From CADEFQ01 sp050185195 (lineage in GTDB: Bacteria; Pseudomonadota; Gammaproteobacteria; Steroidobacterales; Steroidobacteraceae), in contig JBFWZQ010000014.1 in NCBI GenBank assembly GCA_050185195.1, positions 4,072 to 68,071 on the forward strand: a DNA stretch of 64,000 bases, given 5' to 3'. A program made the translations under genes and the position numbers. Each line of letters begins with the position of its first letter. The stretch's first letter is position 1. The notes under the pieces are model-generated. The model was not told the DNA's origin. It saw only the letters and a program-made list of their open reading frames with translations, and did no database searches. Below are positions 34,810 through 43,415 of this stretch, one piece after another.

Positions 34810-35711
34810 CAGAAGTACCCTTCCTGTTTCTTGCGCTCCATCGAAGCCACCTGGTCGCGGTCGACCGCGCGCCCCTGCCGTTCGGCGCGGCGTGACAGCA
34901 GCATCTCGGTCGTCACGTCGGCGATGGAGGCGGCGCGGCTCTCGAGCGCACCGGAGAGCGGATAGCAGCCGAGCGTGCGAAAACGCACGCTGCGCCGCCG
35001 CGGCAGCTCACCCGGCAGCAGGCGCATGCGTTCGTCGTCGACGAGCAGCAACTGCCCACCGCGCTCCACCACCGGGCGCTCGGCGGCGAAATAGAGCGGC
35101 ACGAGCGGAATCTCCTCGCGCGCGATGTATTGCCAGATGTCGAGCTCGGTCCAGTTCGACAGCGGAAACACCCGCAGGCTCTCGCCGCGCTGCTTGCGCG
35201 CGTTGTAGAGCTGCCAGAGCTCCGGCCGCTGCGCGCGTGGATCCCAGCGGTGCTGCGCCGAGCGCACCGAGAAGACCCGCTCCTTGGCGCGCGAGACTTC
35301 CTCGTCACGCCGCGCGCCGCCGAACGCGGCATCGAAGCCGTGCCGGTCGAGCGCGGCCTTGAGCGGCTCGGTCAGCATCTGCCGCGTGTATTCCGGCGTC
35401 GGCGTATCGAACGGGTTCACGCCGCGCTGCGCCGCTTCGCGGTTTTCGGCCACGATCAGCCGCAGGCCGTGTTCGCGCACCGTGCGGTCGCGGTGCTCGA
35501 GCATCGCGCGAAAGTCCCAGCCGGACGCCACGTGCAGCAACGGAAAGGGCGGCGGCGCCGGGTAGAACGCCTTCAGGGCAAGGTGCAGCATCACCGAGCT
35601 GTCCTTGCCGATCGAGTAGAGGAGCACGGGATTCTCGCACTCCGCGACGACCTCGCGGAAGATGAAGAGGCTTTCGGCCTCGAGCCGGTCGAGGTGCGTC
35701 AGGGTCGTCAT
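34809..35711 (-). CDS. cysD: Sulfate adenylyltransferase subunit 2
   Basis: A 300-residue ATP pyrophosphatase-type subunit that forms adenylyl-sulfate from sulfate and ATP in complex with CysN. It shows the PP-loop LLYSIGKDSSVMLHLALKAF, the KAALDRHGFDAAFGGARRDEE block and the FPLSNWTELDIWQYI segment. Length matches E. coli CysD. An AGGAAGG site precedes the ATG at 35711. It lies 7 bases after the stop of the TauE/SafE gene, so the - strand operon reads tauE-cysD-cysNC. Confidence 0.95.
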   Translation of the reverse strand: MTTLTHLDRLEAESLFIFREVVAECENPVLLYSIGKDSSVMLHLALKAFYPAPPPFPLLHVASGWDFRAMLEHRDRTVREHGLRLIVAENREAAQRGVNPFDTPTPEYTRQMLTEPLKAALDRHGFDAAFGGARRDEEVSRAKERVFSVRSAQHRWDPRAQRPELWQLYNARKQRGESLRVFPLSNWTELDIWQYIAREEIPLVPLYFAAERPVVERGGQLLLVDDERMRLLPGELPRRRSVRFRTLGCYPLSGALESRAASIADVTTEMLLSRRAERQGRAVDRDQVASMERKKQEGYF

Positions 35712-35718
35712 GGCCTTC

Positions 35719-36492
35719 CTAGAAAGTGCTGAAGTCGCGGGCGAGCCGCAGCAGGCTCGTGGCGATCACGAGCACACCCACTGCGATCGTGAAGGGCCGC
35801 ACCGACACGCGCCGCGCGAGCAGGGCCGCGAACGGCGCCGCGAGCAGCGCCCCGCACAGCAGCCCCAGCGCGATGCCGGAGAGTTTCTCGAACCCGACAT
35901 GGGAGACGAGCAGTCCGAACACGGTCGCCGCGACGAAAGTCTCGGCAATCGCGCCGGTGCCGACGACATGCCGCGGATTCGCACCGAGCGCCACGAGATT
36001 GCTCGTGACGAGCGGTCCCCAGACGCCCGACGTCGCCTCGAGCAGGCCGCCGGCGAAACCGACGCCAACCTGGGCCCGGCCCGACGCGCGGTTCGGCAGC
36101 GCATGCAGGGCGCGCCAGATGATGAAAGCGCCCGCGACGAGCAGGTAGAGGCTGATCGCGATGCCGATCCACTGCGAGAAGCTGCGTGTCAGCAGCGTCA
36201 CGCCCGTCACGCCGCCGAGGATGCCCGCGATCGACAGCACGACCAGCATGCGTGCGTCGACATTGCGCATCCAGACGTGCGAGAGGCCGGAGGCGGTGCC
36301 GGTGAAGAGCTTCGCGCCATTGACCGACGCGCTCGCGATCTCGCGCGGCACGCCGACCGCCGCGAGAGCCGCCGAGCTGATCGCGCCGAAGCCCATGCCG
36401 AGCGCGCCATCGAAGACCTGGGCCACGAAACCCACGGCCGCAAACGCCCAGGTTTCAGGGCTCGACAGGATCGTGAGTACGGATTGCCACAT
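35719..36492 (-). CDS. TauE/SafE-family membrane transporter
   Basis: A 257-residue integral membrane protein with about eight helices in two inverted halves. Each half has the family glycine motif: GFVAQVFDGALGMGFGAIS near 22-40, and GVGFAGGLLEATSGVWGPL in the second half. Members export or import sulfite, sulfonates or sulfate. Its place at the head of the cysD-cysNC operon suggests sulfate uptake or sulfite balance. The ATG at 36492 is the family-consistent start. An upstream extension in the same frame is not credible. It is divergent from cysJ across a 110-base gap. Confidence 0.83.
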   Translation of the reverse strand: MWQSVLTILSSPETWAFAAVGFVAQVFDGALGMGFGAISSAALAAVGVPREIASASVNGAKLFTGTASGLSHVWMRNVDARMLVVLSIAGILGGVTGVTLLTRSFSQWIGIAISLYLLVAGAFIIWRALHALPNRASGRAQVGVGFAGGLLEATSGVWGPLVTSNLVALGANPRHVVGTGAIAETFVAATVFGLLVSHVGFEKLSGIALGLLCGALLAAPFAALLARRVSVRPFTIAVGVLVIATSLLRLARDFSTF

Positions 36493-36602
36493 AGGGTCCG
36501 GGGAGCATGCCGTGGGGGAGAAGGCCGAACGATACTTTTCGATTATGAGGGTATAGCCCTGAAATCGGCGACTCGGCGCGGCGTCGCCCGTAGGCTCGAC
36601 CC
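36493..36602. promoter_or_regulatory. Divergent control region between tauE-cysDNC and cysJIH-hem-cysG
   Basis: A 110-base gap with a short A+T-richer stretch at 36530-36565 (cgatacttttcgattatgag then ggtatagccct) that should hold both promoters. A small AGGG-5-CCCT palindrome lies at 36548-36560. A TAGGCT hexamer lies 6 bases before the cysJ ATG, and no clear Shine-Dalgarno precedes it. I cannot identify a CysB-type site with confidence. Confidence 0.4.
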
Positions 36603-38435
36603 ATGTCCGCCGTCCCCGCCTTGCCACTGCTGCCCGCCGACGCGCAACCCCTGCCGGCGAGTCGCCTGCACCTGCTCACCGAGCTGACCCAGGGCCTCGA
36701 CGCAGGCGCCCTGCTCTATGTGTCGGGATATGCCGCCGGGCTCGCGGCGGCACAGCGCCAGGGCTACACGCCCGCCCACGCACCCGAGCGGATGCAGGAC
36801 GCGCAGGGGGTGCGCGCCACCGTCCTCTATGCCTCGCATACCGGCAACGGCCGCCGCATCGCCGAACGGCTCGTCGCGACACTCGAGACACGCGGCCTCG
36901 CCGCACGGGCCATTGCTGCAGGCGAGTACCCCAGTCGGGACCTCGCACAGGAACGCCTGCTGTATCTCGTCGCGAGCACGCACGGCGACGGAGACCCGCC
37001 GGACGGCGCGCGCCCGTTCTTCGACTTCCTGCTCGGCCGCAAGGCGCCACGCCTCGAGCAGCTGCACTATGCGGTGCTGGCACTCGGGGACTCGAGCTAT
37101 CCGCAGTTCTGCGAAGCCGGCCGCGTGCTGGACGAGCGGCTCACTGCACTCGGGGCGACCGCGATCACGGCCCGAATCGACTGCGACCTCGATTACGAGG
37201 CCCGGGCGTCCGACTGGTCGGAGGCAGCGATCCGGTTCGCGCTCGAGACCCTGAAACCCGTCGGCGATGCGCCCCGCCTCGCCATCGTCTCGCCACTGCG
37301 CGCCGCGACACACGCCGCGGCGCCGGCGACCGCAACCCGCGACGCGCCGGTCGTGGTCGAAGTGCTGGCCCGCCAGCGCATCACCGGGCGCTCCAGCGAT
37401 CATCCGGTGATGCACCTCGAGATCGCGGCGCCCGCGGACCTGCTCGCGTACGAACCGGGCGACGCCATGGGCGTCTGGCCTCGCAACCCGGATTTCCTCG
37501 CGGCGCGCATCGCGGAAGTGCTGAAGCTCGACCTCGCCGCCACGGTTTCACACGCCGGCGCAGAACGATCGCTCGGCGACTGGCTCACGCAGCATCGGGA
37601 AATCACGCGCCTCTCGCGCCCGCTGCTCGAAGCGCACGCCGCGCGTTCCGGCGCGCCTGCGCTGCAGTCCCTCGTGAACGGGGATCAGCAGGCACGCGCC
37701 GCCGTCCTGCGCGACTGGCAGGTGCTCGACCTGTTCGAGGCGTACGCGGCCGAATGGTCCGCCGAAGACCTCGTCGGCGCGCTGCGTCCGCTCGCGCCGC
37801 GCCTCTATTCGATTGCCTCGAGCCGCCGTGAAGTCGGCGACGAACTGCACCTCACGGTGGCCGCGGTCGACTATGAACGCGAGGGTGCGCGCCGCGTGGG
37901 CGCCGCGTCGTTCTTCCTCGGGTCGGATGCCCCCACGCTGCGCGCCTATGTCGAGCCGAACACGCATTTTCGCCTGCCGGCGGACCACGACCGCGACCTC
38001 ATCCTGATCGGCGCGGGCACCGGCGTCGCGCCCTACCGCGGCTTCCTGCAGCAGCGCGCCGCCGATGGCGCCCGTGGTCGCCACTGGCTGCTCTTCGGGG
38101 CGCGGCGCTTCTCGAGCGACTTCCTCTACCAGGCCGAGTGGCTTGCGGCGCGCAAGCGCGGCCTGTTGCACCGGCTCGACCTCGCGGCCTCGCGCGACCA
38201 GGCGGAGAAGGTCTACGTGCAGCATCGCCTGCGCGAACAGGGTGCGGAACTATGGCGCTGGATCGAGGGCGGTGCGTCGGTCTATGTCTGCGGCGACGCG
38301 GCGCGCATGGCGCCCGACGTGCATGCGGCCCTCCTCGACGTGGCGCAGGTGCACGGCGGGCAAACGGACGATGCCGCGCAGGCCTACCTGAGCGAACTCG
38401 TCGCGGCGCGGCGCTACCTGCGGGACGTGTACTGA
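36603..38435 (+). CDS. cysJ: Sulfite reductase flavoprotein subunit (diflavin reductase)
   Basis: A 610-residue NADPH-dependent diflavin reductase that passes electrons to the CysI hemoprotein. A flavodoxin domain (about 75-215) has LYASHTGNGRRIAERL and STHGDGDPPDGA. A connecting/FAD domain has RLYSIASS near 400 and GAGTGVAPYRGFLQ. The NADPH domain ends in the characteristic RRYLRDVY. Length is near E. coli CysJ (599). The first 30 residues are less conserved. The cysI gene starts one base after the stop. It is the first gene of a 9.5-kb operon that continues to cysG. Confidence 0.93.
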   Translation: MSAVPALPLLPADAQPLPASRLHLLTELTQGLDAGALLYVSGYAAGLAAAQRQGYTPAHAPERMQDAQGVRATVLYASHTGNGRRIAERLVATLETRGLAARAIAAGEYPSRDLAQERLLYLVASTHGDGDPPDGARPFFDFLLGRKAPRLEQLHYAVLALGDSSYPQFCEAGRVLDERLTALGATAITARIDCDLDYEARASDWSEAAIRFALETLKPVGDAPRLAIVSPLRAATHAAAPATATRDAPVVVEVLARQRITGRSSDHPVMHLEIAAPADLLAYEPGDAMGVWPRNPDFLAARIAEVLKLDLAATVSHAGAERSLGDWLTQHREITRLSRPLLEAHAARSGAPALQSLVNGDQQARAAVLRDWQVLDLFEAYAAEWSAEDLVGALRPLAPRLYSIASSRREVGDELHLTVAAVDYEREGARRVGAASFFLGSDAPTLRAYVEPNTHFRLPADHDRDLILIGAGTGVAPYRGFLQQRAADGARGRHWLLFGARRFSSDFLYQAEWLAARKRGLLHRLDLAASRDQAEKVYVQHRLREQGAELWRWIEGGASVYVCGDAARMAPDVHAALLDVAQVHGGQTDDAAQAYLSELVAARRYLRDVY

Positions 38436-38436
38436 C

Positions 38437-40110
38437 ATGGCAGACGCCCCCCTGTCTCCCGTGGAACACATCAAGGCGGCGAGCCGGCTGCTGCGCGGCA
38501 CGCTCGCTGACAGCCTCGCGGATGCGCCCACGGGCGCGCTCGCCGAGGACGACACGAACATCCTCAAGTTCCACGGCAGCTACCAGCAGGACGACCGCGA
38601 CCTGCGCGAAGAGCGCCGCCTGCAGAAGCTCGAGCCGGCGTACAGCTTCATGATCCGTACGCGCCTGCCGGGCGGCGTGTGCACGCCCTCGCAGTGGCTC
38701 GCGCTCGACGCCATCGCGCGCGAGCACGGCAATGGCACGCTGCGACTCACGACGCGCCAGGCCTTCCAGGTCCATGGCGTCGTGAAGCGCGACCTCAAGG
38801 CGACCATGGCCGCGATCAACGCCACGCTGATCGACACGATCGCCGCCTGCGGCGACGTGAACCGCAACGTGATCGCGAGCGCCAATCCGGTCGAATCCAG
38901 GCTGCACGCCGAGGCCCACGGCTGGGCGTCGAAGATCTCCGCGCACCTGCTGCCGCACACGCGCGCCTATCACGAGATCTGGCTCGGCGAGGAAAAAATC
39001 GCGGGCACGCCCGAGGTCGAGCCCATCTACGGCGCGACCTACCTGCCGCGCAAATTCAAGATCGCGCTCGCGGTGCCTCCCGTCAACGACGTGGACGTCT
39101 TCGCGCACGACCTCGGCTTCATCGCCATCGTCGAGGACGGCGCGCAGGGCCCGCGTCTCGCGGGATTCAATGTCGCGGTTGGAGGCGGCCTCGGCGCGAC
39201 GCACGGGGATGCGGCCACCTACCCGAAGCTCGCGCAGGTGATCGGCTTCGTCGCGCCCACGGACACGCTCGCGGTCACCGAAGCCGTGGTCACGACGCAG
39301 CGCGATTTCGGCGATCGCGCCAACCGCAAGCACGCGCGCCTCAAGTACACGCTCGAGACCCTGGGCGTGCAGGCCTTCGTCGCCGAAGTCGAGCGGCGCG
39401 CGGGGGTCCGTTTCGCGCCAGCACGCCCCTATGTGTTCACGACGAACGGCGATCGCTTCGGGTGGACGCAAGGCTTCGATGGCCGCTGGCATCTCAACCT
39501 GCGCATTCCATCCGGCCGCATCGCCGACCGCGACAGCGCGCGCCAGCTCACCGGCCTGCGCGAAATCGCCCGGGTGCACCGCGGGGACTTGCGCCTCACG
39601 CCGAACCAGAACCTCATCATCGCGAACGTCGCCGCCGAAGATCGCGCGACGATCGACGCGCTCGTCGTCGACCACGGCCTCGACCTCTACACGCGCGCCT
39701 CGCCGACGACTCTCGACGCGCTCGCCTGCGTCGCGCTGCCCACCTGCCCGCTCGCGATGGCCGAGGCCGAGCGCTACCTGCCCGACTTCCTCGTGGCCTT
39801 CGAAGCGCGCCTCGCGCACCATGGCCTCGCGCAGGTGCCGGTGCTCGTGCGCATCTCCGGCTGCCCGAACGGCTGCTCACGGCCCTACCTCGCCGAGGTG
39901 GCGCTCGTAGGCAAGGCGCCGGGGCGCTACAACCTGCACCTCGGCGGCAATGCCACCGGCGAGCGCCTGAATGTGATGTATCGCGAAAACCTGTCGGAGA
40001 CCGCAATCTTCGAGGCGCTCGACCCGCTGCTATGGCAGTTCGCGAACGAACGCAAGCCCGACGAACGATTTGGAGACTTCCTGTGGCGCGCGAAGCTGCT
40101 GTCCGCGTGA
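38437..40110 (+). CDS. cysI: Sulfite reductase hemoprotein subunit
   Basis: A 557-residue siroheme and 4Fe-4S protein that reduces sulfite to sulfide with six electrons from CysJ. The cluster ligands are intact: two cysteines in LACVALPTCPLAMAEAER and two in ISGCPNGCSRPY, followed by LVGKAPGRYNLHLGGN. The N-terminal substrate/siroheme region contains RLTTRQAFQVHGVVKRDL. It needs siroheme, which the downstream hem-cysG genes should supply. The stop overlaps the start region of cysH. Confidence 0.95.
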   Translation: MADAPLSPVEHIKAASRLLRGTLADSLADAPTGALAEDDTNILKFHGSYQQDDRDLREERRLQKLEPAYSFMIRTRLPGGVCTPSQWLALDAIAREHGNGTLRLTTRQAFQVHGVVKRDLKATMAAINATLIDTIAACGDVNRNVIASANPVESRLHAEAHGWASKISAHLLPHTRAYHEIWLGEEKIAGTPEVEPIYGATYLPRKFKIALAVPPVNDVDVFAHDLGFIAIVEDGAQGPRLAGFNVAVGGGLGATHGDAATYPKLAQVIGFVAPTDTLAVTEAVVTTQRDFGDRANRKHARLKYTLETLGVQAFVAEVERRAGVRFAPARPYVFTTNGDRFGWTQGFDGRWHLNLRIPSGRIADRDSARQLTGLREIARVHRGDLRLTPNQNLIIANVAAEDRATIDALVVDHGLDLYTRASPTTLDALACVALPTCPLAMAEAERYLPDFLVAFEARLAHHGLAQVPVLVRISGCPNGCSRPYLAEVALVGKAPGRYNLHLGGNATGERLNVMYRENLSETAIFEALDPLLWQFANERKPDERFGDFLWRAKLLSA

Positions 40111-40847
40111 CGACCGACCCCGTGGCGGCGCAAGTGGCGCAGGCGCGCGCCGGTGATGTGCAGGCGCTCGAGGCGTTGAATGCCGCGCTCGCGCCGCTGT
40201 CCGCCGCCGCGCGCATCGCGTTTGCCCTCGCGCGGCTGCCGGGCCGGCACGTACTCTCCTCGAGCTTCGGCGCACAGGCCGCCGTCGCGCTGCATCTCGC
40301 GACGCAGGTTTCGCCGGACCTGCCGGTCGTGCTCGTCGACACCGGCTATCTCTTCCCCGAGACCTATCGCTTCGTCGATGAACTGACGCTGCGCCTGAAC
40401 CTGAACCTGCACATCGCGCACCCGGCGGTGTCCGCAGCCTGGATCGAGGCGCGCCACGGCAAGCTCTGGGAGAACGGCGTCGAGGGGCTCGACCAGTACG
40501 GCCGGCTCGCCAAGGTCGAGCCAATGCAGCGCAAGCTCGACGAACTCGGCGCGGGCACCTGGATTTCCGGGCTGCGCCGCGTGCAGTCGGCGAGCCGCGC
40601 GGCCGCGCCGTTCCTCGCCTTGCACGGCCATCGCTTCAAGCTGCACCCGATCGCCGACTGGACCGATCGCGACGTGGGTCGTTACCTCAAGCAGCACGCG
40701 CTGCCGTATCACCCGCTATGGGAGAAGGGCTACGTGTCGATCGGCGACTGGCATACGACGCGTTCGCTTGCCGAAGCGGGCCACCTCGAAGGCACGCGCT
40801 TCTTCGGCCTGAAGCGCGAGTGCGGCCTGCACGGGCTCGAGGGCTGA
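40083..40847 (+). CDS. cysH: Phosphoadenylyl-sulfate (PAPS) reductase
   Basis: A 254-residue reductase converting PAPS to sulfite. It has the SSFGAQAAVALHLA PP-loop-like motif, VDTGYLFPETYRF, and the C-terminal catalytic cysteine in LKRECGLHG. The paired cysteines of APS reductases (CC and CxxC, binding an iron-sulfur cluster) are absent. It is therefore the PAPS type, in agreement with the APS kinase domain of CysNC. GTG 40083 is chosen because GGAG lies about 7 bases upstream. A second GTG at 40107 overlapping the cysI stop is the alternative. Confidence 0.92.
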   Translation: MAREAAVRVTTDPVAAQVAQARAGDVQALEALNAALAPLSAAARIAFALARLPGRHVLSSSFGAQAAVALHLATQVSPDLPVVLVDTGYLFPETYRFVDELTLRLNLNLHIAHPAVSAAWIEARHGKLWENGVEGLDQYGRLAKVEPMQRKLDELGAGTWISGLRRVQSASRAAAPFLALHGHRFKLHPIADWTDRDVGRYLKQHALPYHPLWEKGYVSIGDWHTTRSLAEAGHLEGTRFFGLKRECGLHGLEG

Positions 40848-40850
40848 CGC

Positions 40851-42392
40851 ATGCCGACGTCCTTGCACGGGCCCCGCACCGTCACCATCGGCGCGCGCGC
40901 GAGTGCGCTGGCGCGGGTGCAGGCGCGGCTCGTCGGCGCCGCCCTTGCCGCGCAGGACCCGCGGATTGCCATTCGCTATGCCTTCGCGGACAGCGCTGGC
41001 GATCGCGAGCCGGGGGCCTCGCTGCCTGCGCTCCTGCGCGCGGGCGGCTTCACGAGTGAACTGTCAGAGGCGCTTTCCAGCTCGCACATCGACCTCGCCG
41101 TGCATTCCTGGAAGGACCTGCCGTTCGTGGAGTCGGCCACCACGCACGTCGCCGCGACCCTCGCGCGCGCCGATCCGCGTGACCTGCTGCTGGTGCGCCG
41201 CGACCGGCTCGCGCAGGGCCCCCTGCGCGCGCTGCGAGTACTGACCTGCTCGGCGCGGCGCGCTTTCAACCTGCGCGAGTTCCTCCCGTGGGCCCTGCCG
41301 GGTGGCGTGGAGCAGGTCCACTTTCATCCCGTGCGGGGCGATGTCCTGCGCCGCCTGCACCAACTGCTGACGGGAGACGCAGACGCCCTCGTCGTGGCCA
41401 AGGCGGCCATCGATCGGCTGATGGGCGACGGTGAGGCGGCTGCCGGCGCGCGTGCACAGGTGCGCACCGCACTCGAAGCCTGTCGTGTCATGGTGCTGCC
41501 GCTCACCGCGAACCCTGCGGCGCCCGCGCAAGGCGCGCTCGCCATCGAAGTGCGGCGCGATCGCAAGGACCTCGTCGAGGCCCTTGCCGCGATCAACCAT
41601 GCGCCGACCTTTGCGCGGGTGACCGAGGAACGCGCGCAGCTCGAGGCCACGCGTGACGAAGACCATCCGCTCGGCATCTCGATTGTGCCGCTCGACGGCG
41701 GCCCCGTATCGAGCGCAGCGGAAGCCCTGTTCCGGCGCGGCGCCTTGCAGGGCGTGCGCATCGACACCGCACATCTTCGCAACCGGGAGTCGCCGCTGCC
41801 CCGACCCGCACATCGCGAGGCGGTGTGGTCAGGAGCCGAATTGGAGCGCTTTGCCTTGCGTCGGCAGGCTCTCCCTGTCGACACCACGGCGTTTCTGGCG
41901 CCCGGCACGGGTCTGCTGGTCGCACGCGCGGACGCCCTGCCCGATGCCTCGCAACATCCGCACGAACAGGTGATCTGGACCGCCGGCCTCGACACCTGGC
42001 GCCGGCTCGCCGCGCGCGGCCTGTGGGTGAGCGGCAGCGACGAGAGCCTCGGCGAAACCGGAGCGCTCACCGCGCGGCACCTCTTTCCGCACGTCGATCG
42101 GTGGGTGAAGCTGACGCACGCGGCAGGCCACGACACGCCGCACGCCACACGCGTTGCGACCTACCGGCTCGAACGCGTCGCGCCGCTCGCCGACATCCGC
42201 CCTCACACGCACTTCTTCTGGCGCAGCGGCTCGCAATTCCTCGAATACTTTCGCGCCAACGCCCGCCTGCGCGATGCCTGGCACGGCTGCGGCCCCGGCA
42301 ACACCCTCGCGATCATCCGCTCGGTCATCGGGCCCGAACGCGTACGGCCGTTCCTTTCCGCCGGGCAGTTCCGCGCCGAGATGGGAGCCTGA
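40851..42392 (+). CDS. hemC: HemC-like porphobilinogen deaminase fused to a HemD-like domain, cofactor cysteine missing
   Basis: A 513-residue protein. Residues 10-280 resemble hydroxymethylbilane synthase: IGARASALARVQ at 13-24, GGFTSELSEAL at 65-75, HSWKDLP at 85-91 with the catalytic-type D89, and SARR at 134-137. The place of the dipyrromethane-binding cysteine (LEGGCQVPIG in E. coli) reads EATRDEDHPLGI at 265-276, without cysteine, and no Cys occurs between C211 and C480. Residues about 340-513 look like uroporphyrinogen-III synthase (ATYRLERV, FFWRSGSQFLEYF, HGCGPGNTLAIIR). Its position between cysH and hemB supports a siroheme role. Whether it is active in the usual way is open. Confidence 0.75.
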   Translation: MPTSLHGPRTVTIGARASALARVQARLVGAALAAQDPRIAIRYAFADSAGDREPGASLPALLRAGGFTSELSEALSSSHIDLAVHSWKDLPFVESATTHVAATLARADPRDLLLVRRDRLAQGPLRALRVLTCSARRAFNLREFLPWALPGGVEQVHFHPVRGDVLRRLHQLLTGDADALVVAKAAIDRLMGDGEAAAGARAQVRTALEACRVMVLPLTANPAAPAQGALAIEVRRDRKDLVEALAAINHAPTFARVTEERAQLEATRDEDHPLGISIVPLDGGPVSSAAEALFRRGALQGVRIDTAHLRNRESPLPRPAHREAVWSGAELERFALRRQALPVDTTAFLAPGTGLLVARADALPDASQHPHEQVIWTAGLDTWRRLAARGLWVSGSDESLGETGALTARHLFPHVDRWVKLTHAAGHDTPHATRVATYRLERVAPLADIRPHTHFFWRSGSQFLEYFRANARLRDAWHGCGPGNTLAIIRSVIGPERVRPFLSAGQFRAEMGA

Positions 42393-42396
42393 GGCA

Positions 42397-43410
42397 ATGC
42401 TGGACCGGGTCGCACCCATTGCGTCGCTGCGCGACACTGTCGCGCCACCCCGCCGCCTGCAGCGCCTGCGTCGCACGGCAGCGCTGCGCGACCTCGTCGC
42501 CGAAACTTCTTTCACGCACAGCCAGTTGATCCAGCCCCTCTTCATCGTCGAGGACGACGCCGACGCGGGCCCGATCGCAGGCCTGCCCGGCAATGAGCGC
42601 CTGTCGCGCAACAGTGCGCTGGCGCAACTCGATGCCGATCTCGACGCGGGCGTGCGCCAGTTCCTCCTCTTTCCAGTGCCCGCTCGCAAGCACGAGCGCC
42701 ACTTCGACCCCCACTTCATCTGCGAGACCCTCGCCACCCTGAAGCGTCGAACCGGCCGGGATGCCAGCCTGTGGCTCGACACCTGCCTGTGCAGCTACAC
42801 CGCCGACGGACACTGCTGCCTGCACGATGCGCACGGCGAACAGGACCTGCCCGCGACCCTCGATGCGCTCGCTGAACTCGCGCTCGCCTATGCCCATGCC
42901 GGCGCCGATGGCATTGCGCCGAGCGACATGAACGACGGTCGCGTCGCGGCGCTGCGCCTCGCGCTCGATGCCGCCGGCCACGACCTCGTGCCCATCATGA
43001 GCTACAGCGCAAAGTTCGCGAGCCAGCTCTACGGTCCCTTCCGCGGCGCCGCCCATTCGGCGCCCACGCACGGCGACCGGCGCAGCTACCAGATCGACGT
43101 GCGCTCCCGTCGCGACGCGATTGCCAGTTCGCAGCGCTGCGCCGCCGAGGGCGCCGATCTCCTGATGGTGAAACCCGGCATGAGCTCGCTCGATCTCATC
43201 CGCCCGATCGCGCAGGCCACGGGACTCGCGGTGGGCGCCTACCAGGTGAGCGGCGAATACGCCGCGCTCGCCCTGCTCGCGCGCGAAGGTTTCCTGGACT
43301 TCGATGCGGCGCTACTCGAGAGCTGGTTCGCACTGCGCCGGGGTGGCGCGGCGTTCGTCATCACCTACGGCGCGCGGCTCGGCCGCACGCTCGGCCTCGC
43401 GGCGAGGTAG
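42397..43410 (+). CDS. hemB: Delta-aminolevulinic acid dehydratase (porphobilinogen synthase)
   Basis: A 337-residue enzyme condensing two aminolevulinates to porphobilinogen. The zinc-site cysteines are present (C130, C132 and C140 in DTCLCSYTADGHC), so it is the zinc type. The two Schiff-base lysines are K206 in YSAKF and K259 in MVKPG. The N-terminal arm RRLQRLRRTAALRDLVAE is typical of the octameric enzyme. It starts four bases after the hemC-like stop. The first methionine at 42397 gives family length. The product feeds the HemC-like protein encoded just upstream. Confidence 0.94.
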   Translation: MLDRVAPIASLRDTVAPPRRLQRLRRTAALRDLVAETSFTHSQLIQPLFIVEDDADAGPIAGLPGNERLSRNSALAQLDADLDAGVRQFLLFPVPARKHERHFDPHFICETLATLKRRTGRDASLWLDTCLCSYTADGHCCLHDAHGEQDLPATLDALAELALAYAHAGADGIAPSDMNDGRVAALRLALDAAGHDLVPIMSYSAKFASQLYGPFRGAAHSAPTHGDRRSYQIDVRSRRDAIASSQRCAAEGADLLMVKPGMSSLDLIRPIAQATGLAVGAYQVSGEYAALALLAREGFLDFDAALLESWFALRRGGAAFVITYGARLGRTLGLAAR

Positions 43411-43415
43411 CGCCC

